Shown: positions 25,395-34,585, counted from the first letter of the stretch. The stretch: 61,522 nt of DNA from JAVBNO01 sp031551485 (GCA_031551485.1 JAVBNO010000046.1:1-61522), one strand, 5' to 3'. The notes: generated by a model from the sequence alone, not told the origin. Made by a program: numbers and translations.

Positions 25395-25600
25395 AAAGAT
25401 GTTCGGCTTACGGGCTGCGGCATCAACACAGATCGTACCACCGGCATTTGGCCTGCCGCGCCTTTCGAAGTACCGTTTTCGGCGGCGGATCTGGCGATGA
25501 TAGGCGATGTGTTGCCGATTTGATCGAACATCTGGCGGCAACGCCAAGAGGCGGACGATGATGACATATCCTATATTTATTTTGACACGAAAGACACATG
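25395..25600 (+). pseudogene. Degenerate cotJC relic
   Basis: About 200 bp aligns by eye with cotJC at about 14505-14690. For example CCGTTTTCGGC with GGCGATGTG here parallels CCGTTTTCGGC with GGCGATGTC there, and the downstream stretch parallels the codons for LAAEQKARVTYDNILRFADD. The frame is broken by stops and small indels. It has no start or stop of its own, so it is a decayed fragment of a CotJC/manganese-catalase gene. Confidence 0.6.
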
Positions 25601-25656
25601 TCGGTCAAGGAATAAAGGCCCCTTCATTCTTGACTTTTTAAGATATGCATACTTTG

Positions 25657-25665
25657 TGCTATAAT
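25657..25665 (+). promoter_or_regulatory. Extended -10 promoter of the metallo-beta-lactamase-fold gene
   Basis: TGCTATAAT, an extended -10 element, 83 bp upstream of the TTG start at 25748. The TTGACT at 25630 is too far (24 bp) for a normal -35, so the extended -10 would have to compensate. Confidence 0.5.
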
Positions 25666-25747
25666 GTAACCATAAAAAGGGATCGGTTGCAGATTGCTTG
25701 TACGCCGCCTTCGCATCTGCCGGCCCGGATATGAGGGAGTGAGATCA

Positions 25748-26482
25748 TTGAAGAAGTCAAAGAACAGGAAAAAATGGTTTATCATTATCAGTGCGGTATT
25801 ATTGCTGGTGATTGTGGTCGGTCTTAGCAGTGCATGGCCGCTTCTTTGGATGGAGCCCGCCGCAACGGGCCAGGTCATGGATACGGACATTATTGCCGCT
25901 CAAGTGCACAGCAACAGTCTGTACTTTTTGGGCACAAGCGACGGGTATATTGTGGTGGACGCGGGGTCGGATGTGGAAAACACGAAAAAAGTGATGGCGG
26001 AGGTGGGCATCGATCCGCTTGCGGTGAAATATGTGCTGATGACCCACTCCGACTATGACCATGTCGCCGCACTGGCGCTTTTTACCAATGCAAAAATCTA
26101 CATGAGTGAAGACGAGTTGCAAATGGTGAACGGGACGACGAAACGAAACCTGGCTGGATTCAGTTCTTTGCCGGATGGGGTGAGCCAGGACGCCTTGATT
26201 TTACTGCAGGACAGACAGGAATTGACCATTGGAGGGCATCGCATTTTTTGCATTCAAGCGCCTGGGCACACCCCCGGCTCGATGGCATACCAACTGGACG
26301 ACACCTATCTTTTCACAGGGGATGCTTTTCGGGTCAGCGGCGGCACAATAGGCATACATCCTTACACAATGGACAAAGAGACCGCTGGCGCCTCCATTCA
26401 AAAGCTGAGAGAAAATATGCAGGGCTGCGCACTTGTCTTGACAGCACATTACGGGTATTATCCGTGTGATACTCTAAAATAA
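25748..26482 (+). CDS. Membrane-anchored metallo-beta-lactamase-fold hydrolase
   Basis: Product of 244 residues from TTG 25748 (GAGGGAG at 25733-25739). A charged N-terminus and one membrane helix (about residues 11-30) anchor an extracytoplasmic MBL domain with THSDYDHVA (metal motif), PGHTPGSMAY, FTGDAF and a final TAHYGY His. Such proteins hydrolyse varied esters, thioesters or lactams; the substrate is unknown. No partner genes are nearby. A terminator follows at 26562-26606, and then the repeat array. Confidence 0.82.
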   Translation: MKKSKNRKKWFIIISAVLLLVIVVGLSSAWPLLWMEPAATGQVMDTDIIAAQVHSNSLYFLGTSDGYIVVDAGSDVENTKKVMAEVGIDPLAVKYVLMTHSDYDHVAALALFTNAKIYMSEDELQMVNGTTKRNLAGFSSLPDGVSQDALILLQDRQELTIGGHRIFCIQAPGHTPGSMAYQLDDTYLFTGDAFRVSGGTIGIHPYTMDKETAGASIQKLRENMQGCALVLTAHYGYYPCDTLK

Positions 26483-26561
26483 GGTTTGCTCTGCTGCGGT
26501 ATTCTTTGTGGCCAGCCGCGTATTTCGTCTTCATCATGCGGACCCAATTGTCCCGATATTC

Positions 26562-26606
26562 AAAAGGCCGCTAGGCAGCACACCGGCTGCATGGCGGCCT
26601 TTTTGT
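26562..26606 (+). terminator. Rho-independent terminator
   Basis: Outer arms AAAAGGCCGC / GGCGGCCTTTT with an inner GCAGC/GCTGC stem and a T-run. It ends the MBL-fold gene transcript before repeat array 1. Confidence 0.8.
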
Positions 26607-26639
26607 TTCGGCAAATCCCGGGTTGGGCAAGAAGTTCAG

Positions 26640-27440
26640 TGGCACTTTCGTGATGAAGAAGGAAAAAGCTTGGTACCGATATTAATATAGAATTGGAGTA
26701 GACGTGCAGCCGCCCCGGCAGGCAAATAGCATGTCGCTTGGGCCGCGACGGGCCCATACTTTTTGGCGCAAAAGTATGCAAAAACATTTTCCTGGGGAAA
26801 ACCACATGGTTTCCCCACACCCCATCCTTAGGGCGAGGGCATGGGTGCGCGGGAAACGCTCGGCCTTTGGGGAGAACGGTTTTGGGTCTGATCTGGGGTG
26901 CAGGGCGTGAAAAAAGCGTTGGTACCGATATTAATATAGAATTGGAGTAGACGTGCAGCTGCCCCGGTAGGCATATAGCATGTCGCTTAGGCCGCGACCG
27001 GCCCATACTTTTTGGCGCAAAAAGTATGCAAAAACATTTTCCTGGGGAAACCACATGGTTTCCCCAACCCCCATCCTTAAGGCGAGGGTTTATGTGCGCA
27101 GGAGACGTCTGGCCTTTGGGGAGAACGGTTTTGGCACACAAACTGGGAAGTGGAAAATAGGTCAACATTGATACTGATACATAATAGAAATAAAGCAGAT
27201 GCGCGGCCGCTTCGGCAGGCAAATAGCATGTCGCTTGGGCCGCGACCGGCCCATACGTTTTGGCGCAAAAAGTATGCACAACATTTTTTGGGGACACCAC
27301 ATGGTTTCCCCCTGCCCCATCCTTAGGGCGAGGGCATAGGTGCACAGGAGACGCTCGGCCTTTGGGGAGAACGGTTTTGGTTCTGGTCTGGGGTGCAAAG
27401 GGTGAAGTGGGAAAGATCATTTGCCCTGCGCATCTGGTGG
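26640..27440 (+). repeat. Structured repeat array 1 (three ~249-bp units)
   Basis: Three tandem units, aligned on a conserved hairpin CATACTTTTT-GGCGC-AAAAAGTATG (units at 26755, 27004 and 27252; spacing 249 and 248 bp; unit 1 lacks one A and unit 3 has one stem mismatch). Each unit also has a second hairpin GGGGAAACC-ACAT-GGTTTCCCC about 40 bp later, the string CCATCCTTA(G)GGCGAGGG, and GGCCTTTGGGGAGAACGGTTTTGG. The array lies between the MBL-fold gene and pstS. The long minus-strand frame of 286 codons across it only reflects the repeat period and is not a gene. Confidence 0.92.
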
Positions 27441-27447
27441 ATCGCTA

Positions 27448-27486
27448 TTTACTATCAATAAGGATAAATTTTACTTTGATTTTACG
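27448..27486 (+). promoter_or_regulatory. Candidate Pho box array upstream of pstS
   Basis: TTTACT (27448), a weak TAAGGA (27459), TTTACT (27470) and TTTACG (27481) recur every 11 bp, as in the tandem TTHACA-like boxes bound by PhoP/PhoB in Firmicutes. A possible -10 TATGAT lies at 27518-27523. The regulator would be the response regulator encoded at 31706. Confidence 0.6.
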
Positions 27487-27572
27487 TAACGATCTTTTGG
27501 GCTTTACAAAGGAGTTTTATGATACACATAGCACAAAATAGATTGAAAATATTGAAGTGAAGAGGGAGTAAA

Positions 27573-28484
27573 ATGAAAAAGCTGTTATCCGTTCTGCTTA
27601 GCTGCGCACTTTTCATGGCTGTATTTACCGCTTGTGACGGCGCTGCCCTGGCTTCGGGTACCTCCCAAGAAGGAGCGGCCGCGCAGACACCAAGCTTTGA
27701 CACATCCAAGTCCATCAACGTGGTCACCCGCGAGGAAGGGTCGGGTACGAGGGGCGCTTTTATCGAGCTGTTCGGCATTGAAGTGAAAAATGACGACGGT
27801 ACCAAAAAAGACATGACCACCGATGAAGCGGATGTTGTGAACAAAACTGATGTAATGCTCACCAGTGTGGTGGGAGATGGGTATGCCATTGGCTATGTAT
27901 CCCTGGGTTCGCTGAATGACACGATTAAAGCGCTACAGATTGACGGCGTTGCGGCCACCCCTGACAATGTAAAGAACGGCACCTACAAAATTGCCCGTCC
28001 CTTTAATATTGCAACAAAAGGCGAAGCGACAGGGCTTGCCAAAGACTTTATTGATTATATCCTTTCGCAAGAGGGGCAGGCTGTTGTGGTCGGGAACAAA
28101 TATATTGCCATCGACGACAGCGCAGCCGCTTACGCCGGCAGCAAGCCGACCGGCAAATTGGTGATTGCCGGGTCTTCCTCTGTTACGCCGGTGATGGAAA
28201 AATTGGCCGAGGCTTACAAAATGGTCAACCCTGCCGCAACCATTGAGATTCAGATGAGCGATTCCACAGCGGGTATGACAGGAGCCATTGACGGCACCTG
28301 CGATATTGGCATGGCTTCCCGCGCGCTGAAGGACAGCGAAAAAGAAAAGCTTACCAGCATTGAGATTGCCCTTGACGGTATTGCGGTTATCGTAAACAAA
28401 GCGAACCCGTTGGAAAGCCTTAGCAAAGACCAAGTCAGAGCCATTTTTGTGGGCGAAGCGACTGCCTGGAGCGCGGTTCAATAG
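27573..28484 (+). CDS. pstS: Phosphate-binding lipoprotein PstS with permuted halves
   Basis: Product of 303 residues: signal peptide with lipobox ending FTAC (Cys21), so a lipoprotein outside the membrane. In classic PstS the GSSTVxP segment comes first and SREEGSGTR follows in the second half. Here TREEGSGTRGAF is near residue 50, while GSSSVTPVMEKLAEAY is near residue 205 and the protein ends at FVGEATAWSAVQ, where the classic order would continue into REEGSGTR. The halves are therefore circularly permuted. I recall clostridial homologues of similar order, so this is probably functional and not damaged. It begins the pst-pho operon behind GAGGGAG. Confidence 0.85.
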   Translation: MKKLLSVLLSCALFMAVFTACDGAALASGTSQEGAAAQTPSFDTSKSINVVTREEGSGTRGAFIELFGIEVKNDDGTKKDMTTDEADVVNKTDVMLTSVVGDGYAIGYVSLGSLNDTIKALQIDGVAATPDNVKNGTYKIARPFNIATKGEATGLAKDFIDYILSQEGQAVVVGNKYIAIDDSAAAYAGSKPTGKLVIAGSSSVTPVMEKLAEAYKMVNPAATIEIQMSDSTAGMTGAIDGTCDIGMASRALKDSEKEKLTSIEIALDGIAVIVNKANPLESLSKDQVRAIFVGEATAWSAVQ

Positions 28485-28511
28485 TTGGTTTCTACTCTAT
28501 CCATTATATAC

Positions 28512-28557
28512 GGCAAGAAAGCTTTCGGCTGCATGAATGGCCGAGGGCTTCCTTGCC
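28512..28557 (+). promoter_or_regulatory. Intercistronic hairpin between pstS and pstC
   Basis: Imperfect stem GGCAAGAAAGC...CGGC / GCCG...GGCTTCCTTGCC. It lacks a T-run, so it more likely stabilises the abundant pstS message or attenuates downstream expression than fully terminates. Confidence 0.6.
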
Positions 28558-28574
28558 AAGAAGGGAGCTTTAGC

Positions 28575-29444
28575 ATGCGCCAAGGACAAAGGTTTTTGGA
28601 AAGGGTTATGGCAGGTCTGTTTTTTCTCTGCGCCCTCGTTTCCATTTTGGCCGTAGGGCTAATTTGCTATTTTCTGTTTGTAAACGGCATACCGGCCATT
28701 TTCAAAATCGGTTTTACACAATTTTTAGCCGGAACCGATTGGTCGCCATCCGACGTGCCGCCCACCTTTGGCATTTTGCCTATGATTTTGGGCAGTGTTT
28801 ACGTTACGGCGGGCGCCATTGCATGGGGTGTGCCTGTTGGTATATTGACGGCTGTCTTTATGTCGAAAATGTGCCCGCCCTGGTTATATAAAATTCTCAA
28901 ACCGGCGGTGGAACTGCTGGCCGGTATTCCTTCTGTGGTATATGGTTTTTTTGGTTTGGTGGCCATTGTACCCATCATTCATATTCTGTTTGATGTGAAA
29001 GGCACCAGCATATTGGCGGCGTCGATTTTGCTGGGGATTATGATTCTGCCGACCATTGTGACTATTTCAGAAAGCGCCATTAATGCGGTGCCCGCTAGCT
29101 ATTATGAAGGCGCCCGGGCTTTGGGGGCAACACACACCCGGGGTGTGTTTTTTGCCGTTTTGCCGGCCGCCACGTCGGGGATATTGGCATCGGTCATTTT
29201 GGGGGTCGGCCGCGCCATTGGCGAGACGATGGCGGTTGTGATGGTGGCCGGGAACCAGGCAAGGGTGCCCACTTCCTTATTGAAGGGCGTGCGAACGTTG
29301 ACCGCCAATGTTGTGCTGGAAATGGGCTATGCCGCGGAATTACACCGGGAGGCGCTGATTGCCACCGGCGTCGTATTGTTTGTTTTTATTTTGCTGATTA
29401 ACCTCAGCTTTTCTGCGTTTAACAAGAGGAGGGGTGCAAAATGA
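28575..29444 (+). CDS. pstC: Phosphate ABC transporter permease PstC
   Basis: Product of 289 residues with six membrane helices. The permease signature is visible as EGARALGATHTRGVFFAVLPAA, with IPSVVYGFFGL earlier. It forms the phosphate channel with PstA. The frame opens at 28485, but GGGAG at 28563-28567 and the conserved N-terminal helix support the ATG at 28575. Its stop overlaps the pstA start (ATGA). Confidence 0.94.
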   Translation: MRQGQRFLERVMAGLFFLCALVSILAVGLICYFLFVNGIPAIFKIGFTQFLAGTDWSPSDVPPTFGILPMILGSVYVTAGAIAWGVPVGILTAVFMSKMCPPWLYKILKPAVELLAGIPSVVYGFFGLVAIVPIIHILFDVKGTSILAASILLGIMILPTIVTISESAINAVPASYYEGARALGATHTRGVFFAVLPAATSGILASVILGVGRAIGETMAVVMVAGNQARVPTSLLKGVRTLTANVVLEMGYAAELHREALIATGVVLFVFILLINLSFSAFNKRRGAK

Positions 29445-30286
29445 CGCAAACAACATTTCGGAAAATGACAAATTTTCTTTTGTGCGCCCTTACTTATCTT
29501 TGCGCGGCCCTTACTGTTTTGACCCTTGTTTATATTGTCGGCTTTATTCTGGTGAAAGGGCTGCCCTATATCAAGCCGTCGCTGTTCGCGCTTTCGTACA
29601 ACAGTGACAATGTGTCGTTGATGCCCGCCGCCATTTCCACCCTGCTGATGACGCTGCTGACGCTGGTCATTGCCATCCCTATCGGCATTTTTTCGGCTAT
29701 TTATTTAACCGAATATGCCAAAAGGGGAAACAGGGCTGTCGCCATTGTCAGAATGACGACGGAAACCCTTTCGGGCATTCCTTCGATTATTTACGGATTA
29801 TTCGGACTTTTGTTTTTTGTCGGCGCGCTGGGTTGGGGTTTTTCATTGGCGGCGGGCGCGTTTACACTGGCCATTATGATTTTGCCGCTGATTATGCGCA
29901 GCACAGAAGAGGCGCTGAAATCGGTGCCCGATTCCTACCGCGAGGGTTCATTTAGCCTGGGGGCCGGCCGGCTCAGGACCATTTTCCGCATTGTGCTGCC
30001 GGCGGCAATCCCCGGCATTTTGGCAGGCGTTATTCTGGCCGTCGGCCGTATTGTGGGCGAGACGGCGGCGCTTATTTACACGGCGGGAACAGTGGCAAAA
30101 ATTCCCCGTTCGCTGGGAGATTCGGCGCGCACATTGTCGGTACACATGTACGCCTTATCCAGCGAGGGTATGCACACAAACGAGGCCTACGCAACAGCGG
30201 TGATATTGATGCTTTTGGTGGTCGTGATCAATATGGTTTCGGCCATTGTCGCCAAACGGGTAGGCAAAGGAGGAATGGGAAAATGA
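29441..30286 (+). CDS. pstA: Phosphate ABC transporter permease PstA
   Basis: Product of 281 residues with six membrane helices. The EAA-like loop is YREGSFSLGAGRLRTIFRIVLPAAIPGI, with IPSIIYGLFGL in the third helix region. It partners with PstC and the PstB ATPase. It overlaps pstC and pstB by four bases at each end, indicating translational coupling. Confidence 0.94.
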   Translation: MTQTTFRKMTNFLLCALTYLCAALTVLTLVYIVGFILVKGLPYIKPSLFALSYNSDNVSLMPAAISTLLMTLLTLVIAIPIGIFSAIYLTEYAKRGNRAVAIVRMTTETLSGIPSIIYGLFGLLFFVGALGWGFSLAAGAFTLAIMILPLIMRSTEEALKSVPDSYREGSFSLGAGRLRTIFRIVLPAAIPGILAGVILAVGRIVGETAALIYTAGTVAKIPRSLGDSARTLSVHMYALSSEGMHTNEAYATAVILMLLVVVINMVSAIVAKRVGKGGMGK

Positions 30287-31029
30287 GCTTTGAAATTCGA
30301 AGATTGGATTTATATTATACCGATTTCCAGGCGCTTAAACAGATCAATATGGACATTGCCACCAAAGAAATAACAGCTTTTATCGGACCTTCCGGCTGCG
30401 GGAAATCGACGCTTTTGAAAACCCTTAACCGGATGAACGACCTTGTGGAGGGCTGTCGCATTACCGGCAGCGTGAAATTGTGCGGCGAGGACATTTACGG
30501 CAATATGGATGTCAATTTGCTGAGAAAGCGGGTGGGCATGGTGTTTCAAAAGCCAAACCCTTTCCCCTTGTCCATTTACGACAATATCGCCTTTGGCCCC
30601 CGGACCCACGGCATTAAAAGAAAGGTGCAGCTGGACGAAATTGTGGAAAAATCCCTGCGGGATGCCGCCATCTGGGACGAAGTGAAAGACCGCTTGCGCA
30701 AATCGGCGCTGGGTTTGTCGGGCGGGCAGCAACAAAGGCTTTGCATTGCCCGCGCATTGGCCGTTGAGCCGGAAATTCTGCTAATGGATGAACCCACCAG
30801 CGCTCTCGACCCGATTTCGACGGGAAAAATTGAGGAACTTGCCCTCGCGCTTAAGGAGAAATATGGTATAATCATTGTAACGCATAACATGCAACAGGCC
30901 GCCAGAATTAGCGACAAGACCGCTTTTTTTCTTTTGGGCGAAGTGATTGAGTTTCATGATACCGAAAAAATGTTTGCCATGCCCGAAGACAAACGAACAG
31001 AGGATTACATTACGGGGAGGTTTGGATAA
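30283..31029 (+). CDS. pstB: Phosphate ABC transporter ATPase PstB
   Basis: Product of 248 residues. Walker A GPSGCGKST (about residue 35), Q-loop in VFQKPNPFPLSIYDN, signature LSGGQQQRL and Walker B ILLMDEPTSALDP followed by the His of VTHNMQQA. It drives phosphate import through PstCA. It is coupled to pstA and phoU by overlapping start and stop codons. Confidence 0.96.
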   Translation: MSFEIRRLDLYYTDFQALKQINMDIATKEITAFIGPSGCGKSTLLKTLNRMNDLVEGCRITGSVKLCGEDIYGNMDVNLLRKRVGMVFQKPNPFPLSIYDNIAFGPRTHGIKRKVQLDEIVEKSLRDAAIWDEVKDRLRKSALGLSGGQQQRLCIARALAVEPEILLMDEPTSALDPISTGKIEELALALKEKYGIIIVTHNMQQAARISDKTAFFLLGEVIEFHDTEKMFAMPEDKRTEDYITGRFG

Positions 31030-31685
31030 TGCGTTCCAGATTTGATATGCAGCTTGAGGAGCTCAACCAAAAATTGTTGGAAATGGCAGCCTTAATTGAG
31101 GATGCCATTAAAAGAACGGTCAAGGCCCTGATGATGCAGGACGTGGCGATTGCCAAGGAAGTGAGCGAAAGCGATTATCTGGTGGACGACCAGGAAAAAG
31201 AGATTGAAAGTCTTTGCTTAAAACTTTTGCTTCAGCAACAGCCGGTGGCCAGAGATTTGCGGCAGGTTTCTTCCGCGCTGAAAATGATTACCGATATGGA
31301 GCGCATAGGGGACCAGGCGGCCGATATTTCGGAAATTACCATTTACCTTTCCACGCAGCCCTATATTAAAAAAATGGAGCATATTCCCATGATGGCGGAA
31401 GCCACAATTAAGATGGTTGGCGAGGCAATTGACGCCTATGTGAAAAAGGACGTTGCGCTGGCGCAGGCTGTCATTGATTACGATGACGTGGTGGACGATT
31501 TGTTTACCAAGGTGAAAACGGATTTAATCGCGATGATCCATCAAGACGCCGACAACGGCCAACAGGCAATGGATTTGCTGATGGTGGCAAAATATTTCGA
31601 GCGCATTGGCGACCATGCGGTGAATATTGCCGAGTGGGTTATGTTTTCGCTGACGGGAATGCACAAGGATACACAGATATTGTAG
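31029..31685 (+). CDS. phoU: Phosphate signalling protein PhoU
   Basis: Product of 218 residues made of two three-helix PhoU repeats, seen as ERIGDQAADI in the first half and ERIGDHAVNIAEWV in the second, each with the acidic residues that bind metal clusters. It links PstB activity to the PhoR sensor and shuts down the regulon when phosphate is plentiful. The start overlaps the pstB stop. Confidence 0.95.
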   Translation: MRSRFDMQLEELNQKLLEMAALIEDAIKRTVKALMMQDVAIAKEVSESDYLVDDQEKEIESLCLKLLLQQQPVARDLRQVSSALKMITDMERIGDQAADISEITIYLSTQPYIKKMEHIPMMAEATIKMVGEAIDAYVKKDVALAQAVIDYDDVVDDLFTKVKTDLIAMIHQDADNGQQAMDLLMVAKYFERIGDHAVNIAEWVMFSLTGMHKDTQIL

Positions 31686-31705
31686 GATCGGCGGTGTGAC
31701 GCAAT

Positions 31706-32374
31706 ATGCCCAAAATCGTGATTGTTGAGGATGACGACAATATCAGGGAGCTTGTGGGTTATGCCTTGAACTCCGCGGGTTTTGCTGTGGAAGGCTTTGA
31801 AGACGGGCAACAGCTTGGGGCAGCAATAGAAGCGGGGGTTGACCTAATCCTGCTGGATATTATGCTGCCTGGTGAAGATGGTATTTCCATTTTGAACAAG
31901 CTAAGGGCGAACAAGCAGACACAGTCTGTCCCCGTCATTATGCTGACCGCGAAGACAGGGGAATTTGACCGGGTGAAAGGGCTTGACCTGGGCGCGGACG
32001 ATTACATTACCAAACCTTTTTCTGTCATGGAGCTTGTTTCGCGGGTGAAGGCGGTGCTTCGCCGCAGCCAGGGCTCCGAGGTGCAAATCATCCGGCTGGG
32101 CGACTTGGAAATTGACCCCGGTAGGCGCATTGTTACAGCGGGCGGCGAGGGCGTCAGCCTGACGTACAAGGAATTTGAGCTTTTGCTTTATCTGGCCACC
32201 AATGCCGGGATGGTGCTTTCCCGGGACAAAATAACCGCAACAGTTTGGGGCTATGATTTTGAAGGAGAGAGCAGAACCGTCGATATGCATGTAAAAACCC
32301 TTAGGCAAAAGCTGGGGGCCTGTGCCGAACTGATTAAGACAGTCAGAAATGTGGGGTATAAATGCGAGGTGTAA
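31706..32374 (+). CDS. phoB: OmpR/PhoB-family response regulator
   Basis: Product of 222 residues. The receiver domain has acidic pocket EDDDN, phospho-acceptor Asp in LILLDIMLPGEDG (about residue 53), and Lys in DDYITKPFS. The C-terminal winged helix has LTYKEFELLLYLA and SRTVDMHVKTLRQKLG. Its position after phoU and before the histidine kinase identifies it as the phosphate regulator (PhoB/PhoP). It probably binds the 11-bp-spaced boxes at 27448-27486. Confidence 0.92.
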   Translation: MPKIVIVEDDDNIRELVGYALNSAGFAVEGFEDGQQLGAAIEAGVDLILLDIMLPGEDGISILNKLRANKQTQSVPVIMLTAKTGEFDRVKGLDLGADDYITKPFSVMELVSRVKAVLRRSQGSEVQIIRLGDLEIDPGRRIVTAGGEGVSLTYKEFELLLYLATNAGMVLSRDKITATVWGYDFEGESRTVDMHVKTLRQKLGACAELIKTVRNVGYKCEV

Positions 32375-32377
32375 ACC

Positions 32378-34036
32378 ATGCAGAAAAAAATTAACAGAGG
32401 TATGCTGTTTGTCGTTTTGACGGGTGTCGTGCTGGTTACGCTGCTTTTGTCCGTTGTGTTTTATTTCCTGCTGGCAGGAGAAGTGAAGACCGCCCTTTGG
32501 GAAAACGCATACAACCTTAAGTACACATTGAATGCGGCGGCGGATAAACCCGGGATGCTTTCGGAAGTGGTGAACCGCCATAGCCAAGTTCGCTATACCC
32601 TTATTGACGCCGGCGGAAACATTTTATATGACAGTGATTACGACGCGAGCTTAATGGAAAATCACGGCGACCGCCAGGAGTTTATTGCGGCCAAAAGTAC
32701 CGGGCAGGGCGAAAGCAAACGCCGCTCCGATACAATGGGACAGGAAAGTTATTATGTGGCGTATTTGCTGGAGGACGGATCGGTCATCCGGCTTTCGCAA
32801 ACGTCAAGGAGTATTTTAGGCGTTTTTTTCACCGCGGCGCTGGGAATGCTGGGGGTGGTGGTGCTTGCGATGCTTTTAAGCGCGGTGCTGTCAAAGCAGT
32901 TGACGCTGGGCATTGTCGGACCGCTGAATCGCATTGATATGGACGCCGAGGATGTGGCCATTTACGACGAGCTTGCCATCTTTCAAAAAACTATAAATTG
33001 TTACAAAGAAGAGGTCAGGGCCAAAATTGCGCAGACACAGAACAACGCCAATCTTATTGGCGACATTATTGGCAATATTAACGAGGGCATTTTGCTGCTG
33101 GACCCCAACGGCATGGTGATTACCGCCAACAAAAGCGCCCTTGCCATTTTGCAGGGAACGAAGGATGCTTTCGGCAAAAATATTTTGGAATTGACCCGGG
33201 AGATGCCTTTCTTGGAAAATACAAGGCTGGCGCTTGGGGGACAAAAAAGAGAGCTGCTTTTGGAAAATGAAAACCAACGCTATCAGGTGTTTTTCTGCCC
33301 GGCCGAAGCAAACGGCGTCATCGTTCTCTTTTTGGACATCAGCGACAAGACGGCGGCGGAAGAGCTGCGCAAAGAGTTTACCGCCAATGTATCCCACGAG
33401 CTGAAAACGCCGCTGACCAGTATATCGGGATATGCGGAGATGGTGGCCAGCGGGATCGCCAAGCCGGATGATGTGGCGATGTTTGCGCAAAAAATTCAGG
33501 ATGAAGCGTCAAGGCTTATTTTGCTGGTGGATGATATTTTGTTGCTGTCGCGTTTGGACGAGGACCACTACGATGTGGAATCGACTGATGTGAACCTTGG
33601 GGAGATGGCGGAATGTGTGATGGACGCCCTTGCGGAAAAGGCAAAGGCGGCCGGGGTAAGCGTTTCGGCGCAGGGCGGCGCGACAATGAAGGCCAACGGC
33701 AATTTGATGTATGAGCTTTTGTACAACCTTGTCGACAACGGCATTAAATATAATAGGCCCGGGGGCCGTGTGCATGTTACTTTGACAAGTGAGCGCGGCC
33801 ATACGACCATTGAGGTTGAAGACACTGGCATTGGCATACCCAAAGAAAACCTGTGGAGAATTTTCGAACGGTTTTACCGGGTGGAACAATCGAGGGCAAA
33901 AAAAACAGGGGGAACTGGGCTGGGGCTTTCCATTGTCAAACACATTGCGCGCTTGTACGGCGGCAGAGTATCGGCCCAAAGCAGCGTAGGGAAAGGAACG
34001 ACGATCAAGGTGCAATTCGGCGACGGCAATCCATAA
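32378..34036 (+). CDS. phoR: Phosphate-sensing histidine kinase PhoR
   Basis: Product of 552 residues. It has two membrane helices (about residues 8-32 and 146-170) flanking an extracytoplasmic domain, a PAS-like region (about 225-320, GDIIGNINEGILLLDPNGMVITAN), the phospho-accepting His in NVSHELKTPLTSISGYAEM, and ATPase boxes NLVDNGIKYN, DTGIGIP and GGTGLGLSIVKHIARLYGG. It starts 3 bp after phoB and completes the pst-pho operon. Repeat array 2 begins just after its stop. Confidence 0.93.
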   Translation: MQKKINRGMLFVVLTGVVLVTLLLSVVFYFLLAGEVKTALWENAYNLKYTLNAAADKPGMLSEVVNRHSQVRYTLIDAGGNILYDSDYDASLMENHGDRQEFIAAKSTGQGESKRRSDTMGQESYYVAYLLEDGSVIRLSQTSRSILGVFFTAALGMLGVVVLAMLLSAVLSKQLTLGIVGPLNRIDMDAEDVAIYDELAIFQKTINCYKEEVRAKIAQTQNNANLIGDIIGNINEGILLLDPNGMVITANKSALAILQGTKDAFGKNILELTREMPFLENTRLALGGQKRELLLENENQRYQVFFCPAEANGVIVLFLDISDKTAAEELRKEFTANVSHELKTPLTSISGYAEMVASGIAKPDDVAMFAQKIQDEASRLILLVDDILLLSRLDEDHYDVESTDVNLGEMAECVMDALAEKAKAAGVSVSAQGGATMKANGNLMYELLYNLVDNGIKYNRPGGRVHVTLTSERGHTTIEVEDTGIGIPKENLWRIFERFYRVEQSRAKKTGGTGLGLSIVKHIARLYGGRVSAQSSVGKGTTIKVQFGDGNP

Positions 34037-34046
34037 CAGAGACTGG

Positions 34047-34585
34047 CGGCGCTTTCGCGATGAAGAGAAAATGAGTTGGTGCTGATAGCCAATAGAAGAA
34101 CAGTAAACGTGCGGCCGCTCCGGCGGACATATAGCATGTCGCTCGGGCCGCGACGGGCCCATACTTTTTGGCGCAAAAAGTATGCAAAAACATTTTTAGG
34201 GGAACCCACATGGTTTCCCCACCCCCCATCCTTAGGGCGAGGGCATAGGTGCACAGTGAACGTCTGGGCTATGAGGAGACTGTTTTGGATCTGATCTGGG
34301 GTGCAAAGAGGGGAGACGGAAAATGACCGATGTCAAACTAAAATAAAGCAGACGTGCGGCCGCTCCGGCAAGGATGTAGCGTATCGCTCGGGCCGCGACG
34401 GGCCCATACTTTTTGGCGCAAAAAGTATGCAAAAACATTTTTCGGGGAAACCATATGGTTTCCCCACACCTCATCCTTAGGGCGAGGGCATAGGTGCACA
34501 GTGAACGCTTGGCCTATGGGGAAACTGTTTTGGATCTGATCTGGGGTGCAAAGAGGGGGAAAAGAAAAAAGACTAGACCCGTTAA
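34047..34585 (+). repeat. Structured repeat array 2 (two ~245-bp units)
   Basis: Two units with the CATACTTTTT-GGCGC-AAAAAGTATG hairpin at 34160 and 34405 (spacing 245 bp), the GGTTTCCCC hairpin (unit 1 carries GGGGAACCC on the left arm, a mismatch), and CCATCCTTAGGGCGAGGGCATAGG. Both units share GGATCTGATCTGGGGTGCAAAGAGG at their end, a variant also seen in part in array 1. It lies between convergent phoR and the rpe-like gene. Confidence 0.92.

Noticed and set aside
26560..27420. Long minus-strand open frame (286 codons) and similar frames across all repeat arrays
   Set aside because: It follows the repeat period, has no RBS, is low in acidic residues and recurs in different frames in other arrays, so it is a by-product of the repeated DNA.
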